Assembly: GCA_945643635.1 (NCBI GenBank)
Contig: CALZFC010000030.1
Coordinates: 1,074,501 to 1,138,500, forward strand
DNA from: Allodiplogaster sudhausi
Lineage: Eukaryota > Nematoda > Chromadorea > Rhabditida > Diplogasteridae
DNA length: 64,000 nt
Direction: 5' to 3'
Positions 11,701 to 23,676 of this stretch are shown here, piece by piece. The translations under genes were made by a program, and so were the position numbers. The notes under the pieces are model-generated. The model was not told the origin of the DNA. It did not search any database and was given only the letters and a program-made list of their open reading frames with translations. The first letter of the stretch is position 1; each line of letters starts with the position of its first letter.

Positions 11701-13600
11701 TATTGAATGAACAGAGAATAAGAGGGTTTATGTTCAACTGAATGGATAGAAGGGAAGAAGGAGAGAGGACGAACTATCAATATTCAAAAGAAACCAAGTT
11801 CAGAAAAGTATAAGCAGGAATGCAGAGTCATATTAGAGAGTGTCAAAGGGCGTCCAACCGGGGGCGAAGATTCCGTCGGCCTTCTCGCAATCCCAGCCGA
11901 TCGCTTCCCACAACTTCTTCATCACTTCCTTCTCCATTAAGGTAAACACTGGCGCAATCTCGTATGTGTACCTTCAACATCTTTTAGTAGAGATAAGAAA
12001 ATGTAAAAATGCTATTTATGATATATTAAGAAAAAATTCAATCGCCAAAATATGATATGTTAAGAAAGAAATAGGGACCGTGCAATTAAACAGGGAAGTG
12101 AACGAAAGAAGAAAAATAAGAAGAGATGAGGGAGTTTAAGAAAGAATGAGAGAAGAGAGGGTGAAAGAAAAAATGAGAGAAGAAAGGGTGAAAGAAGGAG
12201 AGAAGAGAGAGTGAAAGAAAGAAGGAGAGAAGAGAGAAGAGAGAGTGAAAGAAAGAAGGAGAGAAAAGAGAAGAGAGAGTGAAAGAAAGAAGGAGAGAAG
12301 AGATAAGAGAGAGTGAAAGAAAGAAGGAGAGAGAAGAGAGAGTGAAAGAAAGAAGGAGAGAAGAGAGAAGAGAGAGTGAAAGAAAGAAGGAGAGAAGAGA
12401 GAAGAGAGAGTGAAAGAAAGAAGGAGAGAAGAGAGAAGAGAGAGTGAAAGAAAGAAGGAAAGAAGAGAGAAGAGAGAGTGAAAGAAAGAAGGAGAAAAGA
12501 GAGAAGAGAGAGTGAAAGAAAGAAGGAGAGAAGAGAGAAGAGAGAGTGAAAGAAAGAAGGAGAAAAGAGAGAAGAGAGAGTGAAAGAAAGAAGGAGAGAA
12601 GAGAGAGTCAAAGAAAGAAGGAGAGAAGAGAGAAGAGAGAATGAAAGAACGCTTAACATGTTGCTGTTGGCTGCGGCTGTGAGCCACTCGCCGGCGAGGG
12701 AAACGAAATCGAGACCACACGGGAGCTGATTGTAGAAGCGGGGGTGGCCGGTGCGCACCCCCAGACGAAGCACTTCGGAGCACGCCTGCATAACACTTTC
12801 TTTCTCTCTCTTTCTCGCTCTCTCTACATCTCCATACTCTCTCCTACAAAGTCCCTCTCATATTTTCTATTTCTCTCTCCTTCTCACTATCCTTCCTCTA
12901 TCTCTCACAACTCTCTCTCGCGCTCTCTCTTTCTCTGTGTGCCTCTCAGCATCTCTCCCAATTGCCCGTCTAACATGAACAAGTTGCTCCAAGTTGTGCG
13001 GTTCATCTGGAATGGAGAGATCAATGAGAGTGGCCATCTCCTTTGGATGGTGGAAGTCGAGAATCTTCGTCTCTCGCTTCGTTTGCTCGTGGAGGTATTC
13101 AAGGAGGACTTTAATGACCTGAACGGCAAAAGTTCAGAAAGAATGTAATGACTCTCATCATTGAGAGATAAAGCGACATCACAGAAAGCACTGATGCAAA
13201 CCCGTCAATATAAGAAATGATGCTGCAAAAACCAAGACCTCCTGGAGGAAGAGCTCAGTGTTCTCCCAACCATCTTGAGAATGCGGAACGAGATCTGTAA
13301 AAGAGTACTTCCATTTCAGGAGAATACTCACTGCCTAACTCTCTCTAGTTATTTGGTACGAATCTCCCTCCATCCCCTTCTTGAATCGATCTCCTCGAAG
13401 CATTTATTCTTTCGATTTTAACAGAACGCTAAAAAAGTTGGAAGTTTGGAGGTGACTTTAGTCCGTTTGAGAAGTTGGCGGCGCCCTCTAAATATAATAG
13501 AGTGCCGGACACACTAACCCGAGTAGAGAAGCTCGTCCAGTCGCTGCTTGGCCGCGTTGCTGCGATGCCGAGGATAGGGGAATGAAGGGGGTGGAGTCAT
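8702..13600 (-). CDS. unc-25: Glutamate decarboxylase (GABA synthesis), complete, 14 exons, 517 aa
   Basis: Minus-strand exons: 13600-13519, 13294-13239, 13118-12975, 12785-12658, 11971-11859, 11496-11381, 11236-11101, 10956-10841, 10609-10466, 10365-10315, 10223-10125, 9903-9799, 9260-9174, 8878-8702; 1554 nt with stop, all phases agree. It is a group II PLP decarboxylase that makes GABA from glutamate in the cytosol of inhibitory neurons. Diagnostic motifs: [15 protein letters not shown] (214-219), [20 protein letters not shown] (Asp297), the PLP lysine in NPHK (Lys329), [18 protein letters not shown] and GTTMVGYQP. The length matches nematode and vertebrate GAD. The short N-terminus lacks the Cys-rich membrane anchor of GAD65. 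Several introns are CT- or GA-rich. The symbol is assigned by family membership. Confidence 0.95.
9430..9640. repeat. Purine-rich low-complexity tract in GAD intron 12
   Basis: Plus strand is almost pure G/A, so the pre-mRNA strand is C/U. It spawns spurious open frames on both strands. Confidence 0.8.
12130..12650. repeat. 34-bp purine minisatellite in GAD intron 4
   Basis: About 13 units carrying the anchor GTGAAAGAAAGAAGG at spacings of mostly 34 bp (anchors at 12211, 12245, 12279, 12313, 12342, 12376, 12410), followed by further units. The plus strand is purine throughout. It can form triplex DNA in principle. The 215- and 243-codon frames across it are artefacts. Confidence 0.85.
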
Positions 13601-15059
13601 TTCACACACTACACAACGTTCCCTTCCATTCATCTTTATATTGGCACTCTCCCTTCGTCATTCAACTAAAGAGCGAAGAGTTCTACTTCTCTTCCTTATC
13701 TCGTTCTCGTCTCCGTTCCAGCCAACCGCACTCTGCTGATTAACACATGTATGTATGTATGCCATGAATTATTCGAAGCTCACATGACAAATACCAGTCG
13801 AATATTCATGCGTATTTGTCACTGCAAAGCGTAATCCGGTTCTAGCTGGGTTTCTAGAATGAAATGAGAGAAATCAAAGTGACACTGGGCCAATTTGCTC
13901 TGCAAGGAACGATACCATGAACAATGTCATCTTTTTTCCCTTTGCGTTCGCTGGCAAATCTTCATGACTTCTTCTTTTTTTGGCTTTTGCAAATTTAGGC
14001 AGAGACATTGACTTCTAAAATAATGCATTTCATGGCGACATCGACAAAAATCGTGTCGTTTCTATGTTCACATGTATGTATGTATGTATGTATGCTATGA
14101 ATAATTCGAAGCTCGCATGAGAAGTACCAGTCGAATATTCATGCGTATTTGTGCCTTCTTGCGTAATCCGATTCTTGTTGTCCTGCTCAGGGGCGGCGCC
14201 CCTTTTCCGCTCTTCAACTTTTATGATCACCGTCTAAAGTGAAATGGCTGGGACGTCGCCGAAGGACTTTGTAAACAATAAGAAGGCTATGCTCAGTGAT
14301 CATTGAGAGGGGATTTGTTGAGGCGAGGAGAGGTCGGCTGTTAAATTAACGTTCGACTTACGGCTTTTTTTGTATGCGTTCCTTTTAGGGTTCCTTAATT
14401 ATTTTGTTATCGTTTGTTTATTCTTGCGCAATAGCCGATTTTTTTTCCAAATTAAATAATTTTCTGATAGCAGCTCCTTTTAAGAGAAGCGACGAATGGT
14501 AAGCGACACGACCTATCAAACGTTGACTTCTCTCTTTCTGGGCGCGGCCGGCCTGTTCATGCATGCACCACTTATCAGCATGCCATATATCATGCATTCT
14601 TAGCCACTTCTAGCAAATTCCAAAATTTTCATTTTATCTGTATCTAACATATAAAATGAACAATCATGAGACAAGTGAGGGGAGGGCAGGGCCGGGTGAC
14701 TGCCACTGCTAGCTCCCAGGCTCCATCAGGACAAAGGCGGAGCTTCCCGAAGTAGCTCGGCACTGGGGCATGAGATAACACTAACGTTAAATGGAGCCGA
14801 ATGTGAATTAATGTCCAAGAATAATCGCAACAAACATAATTTCTTTGTTAAAGTTTTGAGTTCATCTTTTAAAAAGAAGTGTCAATTCAATTTTTATCAA
14901 AGATTGATGAAGTATGGAGATTGGTCGAAATGATGCAGGAAGGGGTTCAATATCAGGAACATGTAGTAGTAATGGACTTGCTTCTAGTGATTGGGAAGAG
15001 TGATGGGCCTTCTTTTTGTTTTGTTGTTATCGTGGTAATGAATCCGTGGACCTTCTCGT
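13601..15059. other. Intergenic upstream of GAD, with a diverged repeat pair
   Basis: Likely contains the GAD promoter; no clear TATA box seen. A roughly 105-bp sequence occurs twice in direct orientation, at about 13745-13850 and 14072-14176 (shared core CAGTCGAATATTCATGCGTA), each beginning with TATG repeats. No coding sequence is supported. Confidence 0.5.
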
Positions 15060-17630
15060 AGTGCTTTTTTCTGTTGTCGCTTCACGAGAATCGCTTCTCG
15101 CAGATGTGACAACGGTAAGCCCGTTCGTTCGTATGACATGAGCGGATGTGGCGGCCTACGTGATTGGACCTGAATCAGAAGATTACATTACCTATTTACA
15201 ATATTTTCAAGTTAAAATAGTAAAAGGAAAGATTAAATTTTTAAAACATAACATTAGAACGTACATTTAATGCATAATGCATGCAAAAAAAAATTTAAAA
15301 AAAAACACTTACTGGCCATACGACTTGTCGCAGCCCGGAAAGGTGCACGAATACTTTCCTTCAGACGTCATTCTATAAAATAGGCTTTGACCTAAGCTAA
15401 CAACAACACCAAAAAGGATTTTCAAATAGGGTAAAAAAATTAATATTTAAAATTATACACTGACGGTGCATTTCGTGTGTTTGAAAGAGGCCCAATGGAG
15501 GCGGCTGCTTTCGTGTGTTTGAAAGAGGCTCAATGGAGGCGGCTGCTTTCGTGTGTTTGAAAGAGGCCCAATGGAGGCGGCTGCTTTCTCTGCTCGGCGA
15601 GCTGTCAAGTTTTAAATCAGTTTTCCTCAATCTTTGCAAGTTCAGGATAGTTTAAATGGTCCAAGATATTATAAAAGCATTACTACTTTACCATATTTCT
15701 CTCGCTTGTATATTCCAAGATCAACTGTTCAGCGACGAGCGGATGAACACGCTGTAACAGAGCAGAGATGAACTCTCTATTTCATTTTATAGACAAGGAA
15801 AACAAAGCTTTAGAAAGTAAGAAGAATAGGATGCTGAACAACATATCAAGAAGAACTGTTAATAGAGTCTTCAAATGAATGCTCTCTATGAATTTCGTTA
15901 TATGGATATTAATTTGTTTTCTTCAGAAAATCGATATTAACTTTTTTTTGAATATATGTAGATATTAACCCTAGCATGCCGGCAAAGGAAGTCGAATGAC
16001 GTAGTGAGAAAGGCACATATGGGCAGCTTGCATTTGAATACCACAGAGGCTGGGCTTGTCTGAGGAGTGTCTCTTGCCACCGCTGCCGTGTCCTCGCTCA
16101 TGCGAGGATATTGCGTAGCAACTTGAAAGATACGGAGATAAAAACAAATATAAACTATCGTTTAGACAGTCTTTGAGAGACGAAATATTAATTAATATAA
16201 AAATGGTCGTCCTGAAAGTAAAATGAGAACCTCAAAGAAAGAAAGTATTTATTAACCATGAGGTGGAGAGAGATGAGGCGGTCGATCGAAGTCTTTGCTG
16301 ACATGAATACTGCTAAAGCAGGGCTGCTCTGCTTAATCGCTGAGAAAAACGTTGGTCGGCTCAGACTTCACAATCCGAATGGGAATCAGAGGTGGTGTTG
16401 GAAGCGGAGACGGAGGACTGAGCAATATACTCTCAAATGCATGTGTTCACTGCAGATGCAACTAATATATTGTATATATCTGTGTTTGTGAATTGTGTTT
16501 ATTTCTCGTATACTATGTAGTTTAAAAAACTGAAAAAAACAAAGAAAATACTAACTTGAACACGACGTGAGGAGGCTTTCTTTCATCCGGAGGATGCCAA
16601 AACATGAAGATTTCATCCGGGAGAGAAGGACTCGGACTCTCATTCGCGTTGCCTCTTTTCGGCGCAATCTGAAAATTGCGCAGCAGCTCTTGTTTTATTA
16701 TCTTACTTTAATTAATCGCACAAGAACATGACACGATATAAGAATACGAGAAGAAACTTTAAAAAAATGTGGGAAACCTGAGCGGAGTCTGCCGGCTGCT
16801 CGTGCTTGCTGATAACGCCAGCGAAAACCTTGCAGAAGTTGAAACGTGCGACATTGCTCATTTCGAGGGCAAAGCAGCGCTCTTCTCGTAGAATCTCAGC
16901 CATGAATTGGGCGGCAGCTGGAAAGTGGTGGTAAAATTAATTGAGAGTTAGTCAGAACGGACATTTATCTATGCTACTTAAAACTCCAATCTACAGAGCG
17001 AAAATGGTCCTGAATTTCTGTATCTCATATGAAATGCTCTGTAAGTGGCTAATGGTTGTCGGTGCATTTATTTATTTATTCGTACATCATAAATATATAG
17101 ATGTGACAACATTGAGATTTATAATACCGCGTATGTATTGTGCAGGTGCAGATTAGGGAAATTATAGGAAGTTGAAAGGGGAAGGGAAAGCGGAAGCCTT
17201 CACACGTCTCGGTGTGCGACGAATGATATGCGGGGTGGTTAAACAAAAAAGATTGCTTATGTTGGAACAATCATTGAATGCTATTATTTTAAATATAAGG
17301 TGTTTGGTGTCAAAAGAAATGCCAAATCAGCTATAGAACCGTCTCTCCCTTGATGATGGCTCGCATTGCTTCGGTTGCCTTGACGATGAGTCCGTCGAAG
17401 GCGCCGTGCCAAGCGGAGCCCGCGAGGCTCACCTGGATTTAGTGCCATGTATGATTAAGTAAACGGGAAGTTGATTTTATTAAATGTTAGCTGATATTGG
17501 GAAAAAAATTTGGGGCAGGAGTAACCGAGTAGAATCAACAACAGTAATTCTACATAAAAGTAACCAGAGATGTGGCACGAAGTGCTTCGTCGCTGAGGCT
17601 GAAGATGCTGCCAACTCCATCCATTTCCAT
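15060..17630 (-). pseudogene. C2H2 zinc-finger paralogue D, inverted pseudogene
   Basis: Recognisable minus-strand remnants of all conserved parts. Exon 1 lies at 17630-17568 (MEMDGVGSIFSLSDEALRAT), exon 2 near 17432-17340, exon 3 near 16922-16782, the linker exons near 16660-16300 and 16150-16030, and the finger exons at 15372-15313 and about 15175-15060. Disabling changes: exon 1 lost its donor; the Pro-rich exon has TAA where paralogues read GAG-GCA-GAG (near 16337); finger 2 has TGA for CGA (TTCTCGTGA); and the Ala-rich exon is triplicated out of frame. Its nearest relative is paralogue 0 at the window start, in opposite orientation. Confidence 0.8.
15473..15586. repeat. Three tandem 38-bp copies inside pseudogene D
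   Basis: Units start at 15473, 15511 and 15549 and differ by a single base. They repeat most of the exon 7 equivalent. Because 38 is not a multiple of 3, each copy shifts the frame. Confidence 0.9.
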
Positions 17631-18764
17631 CTCTTCTTTTCCTTTCAGCAATCTTGATGTCCTCCGAGAACAAAGGTGAAAGAGAGGGATATAGAGAAGG
17701 TGTCTTAGAAGGCAAGAGCGTGTGCCCGAGCACAAGAGAGACAGAGATAAAAGAAGCTCATTTATCTAAGTTTCAAAATAAGGACAAAAAGATAAAGATT
17801 AAGTGTGACGATTCCAATTAAGATAGATAGAGGAGAGAAGGAGGAAATGTAAATTAACGCGTACGTTGTTCCCTTCGCGGAAGTTGCCGGGCTGGACGGT
17901 GACGCTGGCCTTCCGAAGCTAGCAACTGTAGAGATGGACAATAAAAGTAAGCAACATAATGATGATTAATCACAATATGAGTGATGGGTAACCAAAAGAG
18001 TCTAGAAGAAGAGAAAACGGGGGGGGGGGAATGTGTGTTGTCATTTACACACAGAAGCGTACAAGATGAGTCTAACCGTCTAGAGAGTAAGAGACGTAGA
18101 GATAGAGAGAGAGAGAAAGAGAACAGCCACGCGGTGAGAGAAAGCTAGAGACTGAAGAAGAGAGAGGCTGACTTTGTGGATGGGAGAGATTTGAAGATGA
18201 AAGCAGATGGAGAGGCAGCCAAATAGAAGAAGCGAGAAATAGTGCGTGAAGGAGAGAAAGAAAGAAATAAGGAAATGGCACGCGTCTGGACGGCTGCAGA
18301 GAGGCAGAATTCTTTGTCTGATCAACCTTTGAGTGCCCGCTTTAAAAAGGAGCTGTGCACTATTTCTGCTAGAGAAGTCAAGACGAAGTAGGCTGTCAAC
18401 ATGGCAGCAAGTGTGAATCACAGCAAGAACATATTGTAACAGTAAATTAATTACTAGAATGCTCATGAAAAGTATATCTGCAAGAAGATAGCGTTGGAGA
18501 AATTCAGTTGCTGAAACCTTTCCCTATTTGCTTGTAGACTTCTTCAGCTCACAAATCCATATAACATTTGATTCATAAGATGCTTCACATTTTCTTATAC
18601 GGATGTAGGAAAATTTAAACTTTTAATGTTTATTCTATTTTAGAACTTTCTTTTTTCTTTGTAACAAGTATGCGCACATATTGCAATGCCCATTTATTTG
18701 CTAGGATACCGGATGAGGGAGACGAAGGGGAGAGAGGGGAATGGAGAGAAGAATGATGGGGCAC
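17631..18764. other. Intergenic; one weak candidate exon
   Basis: Mostly purine-rich or AT-rich. On the minus strand 17918-17865 reads as an 18-codon exon (LRKASVTVQPGNFREGNN) between TGCTAG and GTACGC splice signals. I found no partner exons or family, so it is not called as a gene. Confidence 0.35.
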
Positions 18765-20211
18765 TTATTTCGGGGCGAAGTAGGCCGAGGTAGTGCCAGG
18801 GGCGCCGCCGCCGCCGCCGCTGCCGACAGCGAAGTAGGCGGACTGGCCGGGGATTGCCTTGGCCCCGCCGCCGCCGCCTCCGCTCGCGCCGCCTCCACCG
18901 ACGCCGAAGTACGCGGACTGCGCGCCGCCGCCGCCGCCTGAAGAGAATACAAGAATATATAAAGTGGTGTTGACGATGGAATGACGCACCACCGCCAACG
19001 CCGAAGTAGGCAGACGTGGCTCCGCCTCCGCCGCCGCCCCCGGAGGGAGCGGGAGGGAGAGGAGCAAATCCGCCGCCAGCGCCACCCACCGCAGTCATCG
19101 TGGACGCTCCTCCGCCGAACGGCGCGCCGCCCACAGCCGTCATCGTCGAGGCTCCTCAAGGAAAATGAGCACATTTCCGCATGTCAGAAATTGTGCCAAA
19201 TTTGTCAAGATCTAACCCTTGGGGGCTCCGCCGATGGCGGTCATGGTGGAAGCTCCGCCTCCCATGGGGGCTCCGCCCACTGCCGTCATGGTGGAAGCTC
19301 CGCCTCCCATGGGGGCTCCGCCCACTGCCGTCATGGTGGAAGCTCCGCTTCCCATAGGGGCTCCGCCCACTGCCGTCATGGTGGAAGCTCCGCCTCCCAT
19401 AGGGGCTCCGTCCACTGCCGTCATTGTGGAAGCTCCGCCTCCCATATGAGCTCCGCCAACCGCAGTCATGGTAGAAGCACCTGAAATGATTTTGACTCAT
19501 TTTGCCCTCCTCAATTTACTCGTAAGCGGTGGTCGGAATGGATTTCCTAATCAACTTGCCCCTGGGCGCTCCGCCGATGGCGGTCATGGTGGAGGCGCCG
19601 CCGCCGAGAGGAGCGCCGCCAACGGCAGTCATGGTCGAGGAGCCGCCGCCAAGGGGAGCGCCGCCAATTGCGGTCATCGTCGAGGCTGGAACCAAGCACT
19701 TATTGTCATGAGTAATTCATTACTTTATAGACTAATATTTTCCTCCATACTAATTATATTACGACCTCCACCGCCGCCTCCAATCGGCGCGCCACCCAGA
19801 GCCGTCATGGTGGATGCTCCGCCGCCGCCATACGCCGGAGGGGGAGGCGCCAAAGCAGCTCCGCCAACTGCCGGAGACCCGCCGACCGCAAAGTACGCGG
19901 ACTGGGCGCCGCCACTGCCGCCGCCGCCAACTCCGAAGTAGCAAGATGCTCCTGAAGTAAATCAATATTAGGATGAGATTAATTAGGTGGGAGATTCTCA
20001 TTATCAGTGGAGAATTGTAGAGGCGTTTTTTGGTGTGAATTGAGATAGAGATGGCAATGGGATGGTGTGATTCTAACGAACCAGGTGCTGCACCGCCTCC
20101 GCCTCCACCGCCGAGCTGCTAGTTCCCTCCAGCAACCGGGGTCGGAGAGAAGTACGCCGACGCTTGTCCTCCGCCGCCGCCCGCGCCCGCTCCAAAGCAG
20201 ACTGATGACAT
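18765..20211 (-). CDS. Gly-rich SSQ-like sperm repeat protein, copy 1, with an in-frame amber codon
   Basis: Minus-strand exons 20211-20082, 19951-19766, 19685-19560, 19480-19217, 19154-18990, 18937-18765; 348 codons with perfect phases. The protein is built from a 15-residue unit (GASTMTAVGGAPMGG) and SAYF blocks separated by poly-Gly (SAYFGVGGG, SAYFAVGSGG), ending TTSAYFAPK. From memory this matches Caenorhabditis SSQ (sperm-specific class Q) proteins, which are small, abundant and of unclear structural role. Codon 31 is TAG (20121-20119), with Gly-rich frame continuing directly to a good donor. Intron 3 uses a GC donor (GGG|GCAAGT). A TATA box lies 82 bp upstream. Either a nonsense mutation or a recoding case. 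Confidence 0.7.
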
Positions 20212-20292
20212 CGTTGAGGTGGAAGAGCGCTCAGATGATCGGAGTTATCACCGAGGAAGGAGAATAAGATGACTCTTCACTCAATTCCAGCC

Positions 20293-20302
20293 CTTTTATA
20301 TG
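20293..20302 (-). promoter_or_regulatory. TATA box of SSQ-like copy 1
   Basis: CATATAAAAG on the minus strand, 82 bp upstream of the ATG. The same motif at the same distance precedes copy 2 (30307-30316). Confidence 0.65.
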
Positions 20303-20951
20303 CCCGAGTTTGCCCATTTGTTGCACTTTGCGGGCTGAACTTTCAGGACTGCAAGAATTTTTGAATTTGCCGAATTTGGTTTCTTGCAATGTAATTGAAG
20401 ATTGCCACGTTTTTGCACTTAAATACTGCACTTTGTTCATGCAATTTTACAACATTCTCGGGATGTTTACAAGATCTCTCACAATCGGAGATAGGCATGG
20501 AACTAATTTAAATTTTCTTATTTTGTTAATATTTCATCACTTTGTACTTTAAGGACATTTTGGAGTCCTTTAAAAAGTGAAAGTACTTAATTATGAAAGA
20601 GCAAACTGTAAGTTCATGACTTGAAGGCTTCCTCCCCATTGCTCATTTCCACCTTCGCACCCCTTCGCGCGTGGCTGGGCGGGTTCTTTCTCTTCCTGCC
20701 ATCGACGATTCTGCTCATTTCCCATTGTCGAAAAGTCTCTTGTTTTGCCGGTTACTCGTACCATACAAAGTAACATTTAAACGGATACAAAAGAATTTTT
20801 AAGGAGAAATCGACAATAAATACCATTCCAATACTCTTTGTAAATGATTCTGGTGATGAAGTATTAACAGCGAGTTAAGCATAATTCGAAATAGAGAAGT
20901 CAGAAGGAAATGTTAATATTAATTATCTACATTTTGTTCTTTCTGGCAGGA
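20303..20951. other. Shared spacer between divergent SSQ-like copy 1 and its neighbour
   Basis: The two genes are divergently arranged. This spacer is strongly conserved with 30317-30935, which suggests a recently duplicated bidirectional regulatory region. No exon recognised. Confidence 0.55.
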
Positions 20952-21606
20952 ATGGCGCTCCTGGTCGGCGCGGCTGCTGGAACCATCGGAGTCTACTGGC
21001 ACTTTGCCAAGAATGGTCAGCTGGGAATGAGAAACGAAAGAAAGAAGTGATCCAACTTATCATCAATGAAATTATATCTAAACGAATAAAAAAAAACCCT
21101 TTTCAGACTTTTTAAATTTATATCGTAATCGATTAATTTAGATGAAGCAAAGAAAAGAATGGCTCTCGAGGAGACAGGAGACAGCCAAGGAAAGAGGTTG
21201 CGTCTGAAGAAACTGCTGCTTGCTATCCCTCTATCCTCCTCTCTCTCTCACTCTTTCTCTCTTTCTCTGTCTTCTCTCTCTCTCACACCCTTCTCTCCCT
21301 CTCTTCTTCCTCTCTACTTCTTTCTCTCTTCAGTGTCGAATCTCTCACCCCTGTCTACACTCGCCGCAAGCGTCGTCTGATTGTGCCGCCCCTCCTTGCC
21401 CCCTTTTCTACTGTTCTGCCCAAGAAGAAGAGCCGGTTCGTGGAAATTTGTAAGCACAACAAAATATATCGAAATTAATAAACTGCAAAAGAAATATAAA
21501 TAATAATATAAATATAAATTGAGAGATCACGCCAAGACGCCGGCGCCGTCCGGCCAAGCTGGCCAAGTCGCACTCTCTCGAAGCCGTGAATCCAGACGTC
21601 GTCAAA
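20952..21606 (+). pseudogene. Unknown small TM/basic protein gene, copy 1, 3' truncated
   Basis: Exons 20952-21015, 21142-21196 and 21334-21449 parallel those of copy 2. The start (MALLVGAAAGTIGVYWHFAK) lacks six codons present in copy 2. A basic block TRRKRRLIVPPLLAPF follows. The next exon region (about 21525-21605) reads PRRRRRPAKLAKSHSLEAV in one frame but runs into a poly-T stretch, and everything equivalent to the last exon of copy 2 is missing. The joining phase to that exon gives a stop. Probably non-functional, or a shorter variant. Confidence 0.5.
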
Positions 21607-23219
21607 GCTGTTTTTTTTTTTAAAGAAACGTATGACAGTGACATTGAGCCTAATAGTTATGCTTGGCGATAAGACGACGCGCATTTCGGTGGTGCAAATG
21701 CTCTGAGGACAAATTATGTCTAAGCAGCCATTACGAGTGAGGGAAGATATCGGAAATTTAGAGATTCCGAGAGAAAGTAATAAACACCAGCTGCATTTGA
21801 GATATGACGCTGGCGAAAGCAGTAAAAGACTCATATGAAAAGTAGTCCAACTAGGATAATAAGGAGCTGATACCAGAAAAATAAACTTGGCAGATCCAAA
21901 TCATCTGTTCTAGAGGTCTTGATTAGGGAACGCGATGAGTGAAACACAAATAAATCCTCGCAGAATGACAGCGGAGAGGCAGCCAATGTTGCTCGGCTCC
22001 CCATGCCTTCTCCGCTCGTCCCTGTCCTTGCCTCCTCTGCCTCTTCCGCTCGACCCTCCTCTTGCCTCCTCCGTTTCAAGCAGCAACGATGAGTCATTAA
22101 ATGATTAATTGTCAGATGTGTTAAAAGTCGTGTGATAGCTCAATTATATGTTTATCCTACAAGAATAAGCAACGACACCGATGTTTCCGTGTAGAATGAC
22201 ACTGAAAAGGCAGCCAAGGTTGCGAACGCCCGACATCGAGCGGAACACGAAAAAGCCTCCATGGGTGATTTTGTGGAAGAACAAAAATTGGGCAAGTGTT
22301 GCCGAGTTGAACCAATAAAAGTATTTAACTCTGAAAAGCAAATAAAGATGTCGCACGAAGTGCTTCGTCGCTGCGGCTGAAGATGCTGTCAACTCCATCC
22401 ATTTCCATTAATTCTTTACTTTTCAGCAATCTTGATGTCCGATCGCCTAAAACACGGTCACGATCCTCCTTAATACGCCCGACTTCGTGTTTTAACGGTC
22501 ATTTCGGTTTCTATTTGAAATTCAGCTTGTTCAACATGACTCTACGTGCACCTATATCAGTCTGGTAAATGATCCTTCCCTGGCCAGGAAGAGGTCGGGG
22601 AGTTGCTCACCCCGGCAGAGGAAGCCAGAGGCATCTGGTGAATAACATCCCCCTCCCATTTTACCCCCTTATCTTTTCTTAATATGTATCCAGTCATTGA
22701 TTAGTACACACATCACAGCATTTAAATTGATACATTCCTTATATTTTCTTTCCTCTTCTTTTTTTAAATACTCGGTCTTATTATTTATGCATCGGTTTTA
22801 ATCATGCAAGTGTGGTCGTATCAAATTATTTTTGGTGTAATAAATTATAACTAAAATCACCCCCTTAGAAAACAGGAAACTATGTAAAAGCGTCTAATAT
22901 ATATAGCTCAAATACCAATTAAAATAATTTTAATTAATCTAATTAATTTATGAACCTGAAATATTGGGACTGTATGTGCATATCTATAGCTGCATTATAT
23001 CTCTTCATTGTATTATCACGTGCGTTTTCCAACCGAAGTAAATAAATAAAATGAAAAGTCCACAATGGGTGCACTAATCATGAAGATGAGAGAGTTAAAG
23101 AGAGAATAAATACACAGAATAAATTAGAGTGAGGGAAAGCGAGTGCGATATAAAGAAAAAGTGAAAAATGGAGTTGAGAGAAGGCGCCTTTAAAGGCAAG
23201 AGAGAAAGAGAGAAAAATT
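21607..23219. other. Intergenic part of duplication unit 1
   Basis: Contains a stretch (21615-21725, core TAGTTATGCTTGGCGATAAG) that recurs at 32345-32420 and again near 32590-32700. A minus-strand 88-codon Arg/Glu-rich frame at 21831-22097 has no counterpart in unit 2 and is not called. Confidence 0.5.
22344..22407 (-). pseudogene. Isolated zinc-finger exon 1 fragment
   Basis: The minus strand reads MEMDGVDSIFSRSDEALRAT, matching exon 1 of pseudogene D including its mutated donor end (ACATCT). No other exon of the family lies nearby in this orientation. Confidence 0.75.
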
Positions 23220-23535
23220 TTCTGAAAATAAAATCCAAAAGCCCACTTTTATTTCGCAATGTTCCCAATATGTACCGCCATGACTATTAGCTTTCTCCAA
23301 TTTCCCGCTGTTTATCGTCGTGAGGCGCCCGTGGAAAACTCGCGCCAGTATGGCAGCAAGCGCGGCGCCATGCCCCGTCCAACAACTACAGCAGGGCCAG
23401 GGGTACCAGTACCAGGCCCGGCTTACCTCGAGCACGGTATCAGGCCCGCGCTACCGGCAGCAAGTACCCGTCCACTCCACAGTCCGCAGCATTGAATTCA
23501 GCGGGCTGTATTTTGACGGCAATCCCGCTTTAAAA
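23220..23535. repeat. Duplicated block with possible relict coding sequence, copy 1
   Basis: Strongly similar to 32730-33090. Both copies have Gln/Pro-rich frames with stretches such as SRQYGSKR and AMPRPTT, and a second frame ending GLYFDGNPA, but indels move the frame between copies. It may be the relict of a gene lying upstream of the zinc-finger copies; no family recognised. Confidence 0.4.
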
Positions 23536-23633
23536 TAGCAGTGTCTTTTTGCCGGGATGAGGGATCAAGATTGGGGGATAATGAGGTGAAATATGAGCAA
23601 TATAATGAGGAGGAGCTATCAGCACACGGGCTA

Positions 23634-23676
23634 GGTTACTCACTCAATCTGCTCCCGTCTCCCCGAGTGAGTGACC
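23634..23676 (+). promoter_or_regulatory. Conserved upstream hairpin, zinc-finger gene B
   Basis: Arms GGTTACTCACTC and GAGTGAGTGACC flank a CTGCTCCCGTC-containing loop; same position as in genes A and C. Confidence 0.45.

Noticed and set aside
12060..12791. Minus-strand frames of 243 and 215 codons rich in Ser/Leu/Phe
   Set aside because: They translate the purine minisatellite of GAD intron 4; only the extreme 5' part overlaps a real GAD exon.
13745..14176. Direct repeat pair as a possible small mobile element
   Set aside because: No inverted ends or target duplications found; kept only as a repeat within the intergenic entry.
20103..20125. An 18-nt intron (starting GTTGCTGG and ending ACTAG) removing the SSQ-like amber codon
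   Set aside because: The ends look like splice sites and the length is a multiple of three, but it is far below known animal intron sizes.
21831..22097. Arg/Glu-rich minus-strand frame, and a similar one at 22144-22398
   Set aside because: No counterpart in duplication unit 2; the second overlaps a zinc-finger exon 1 fragment in another frame.
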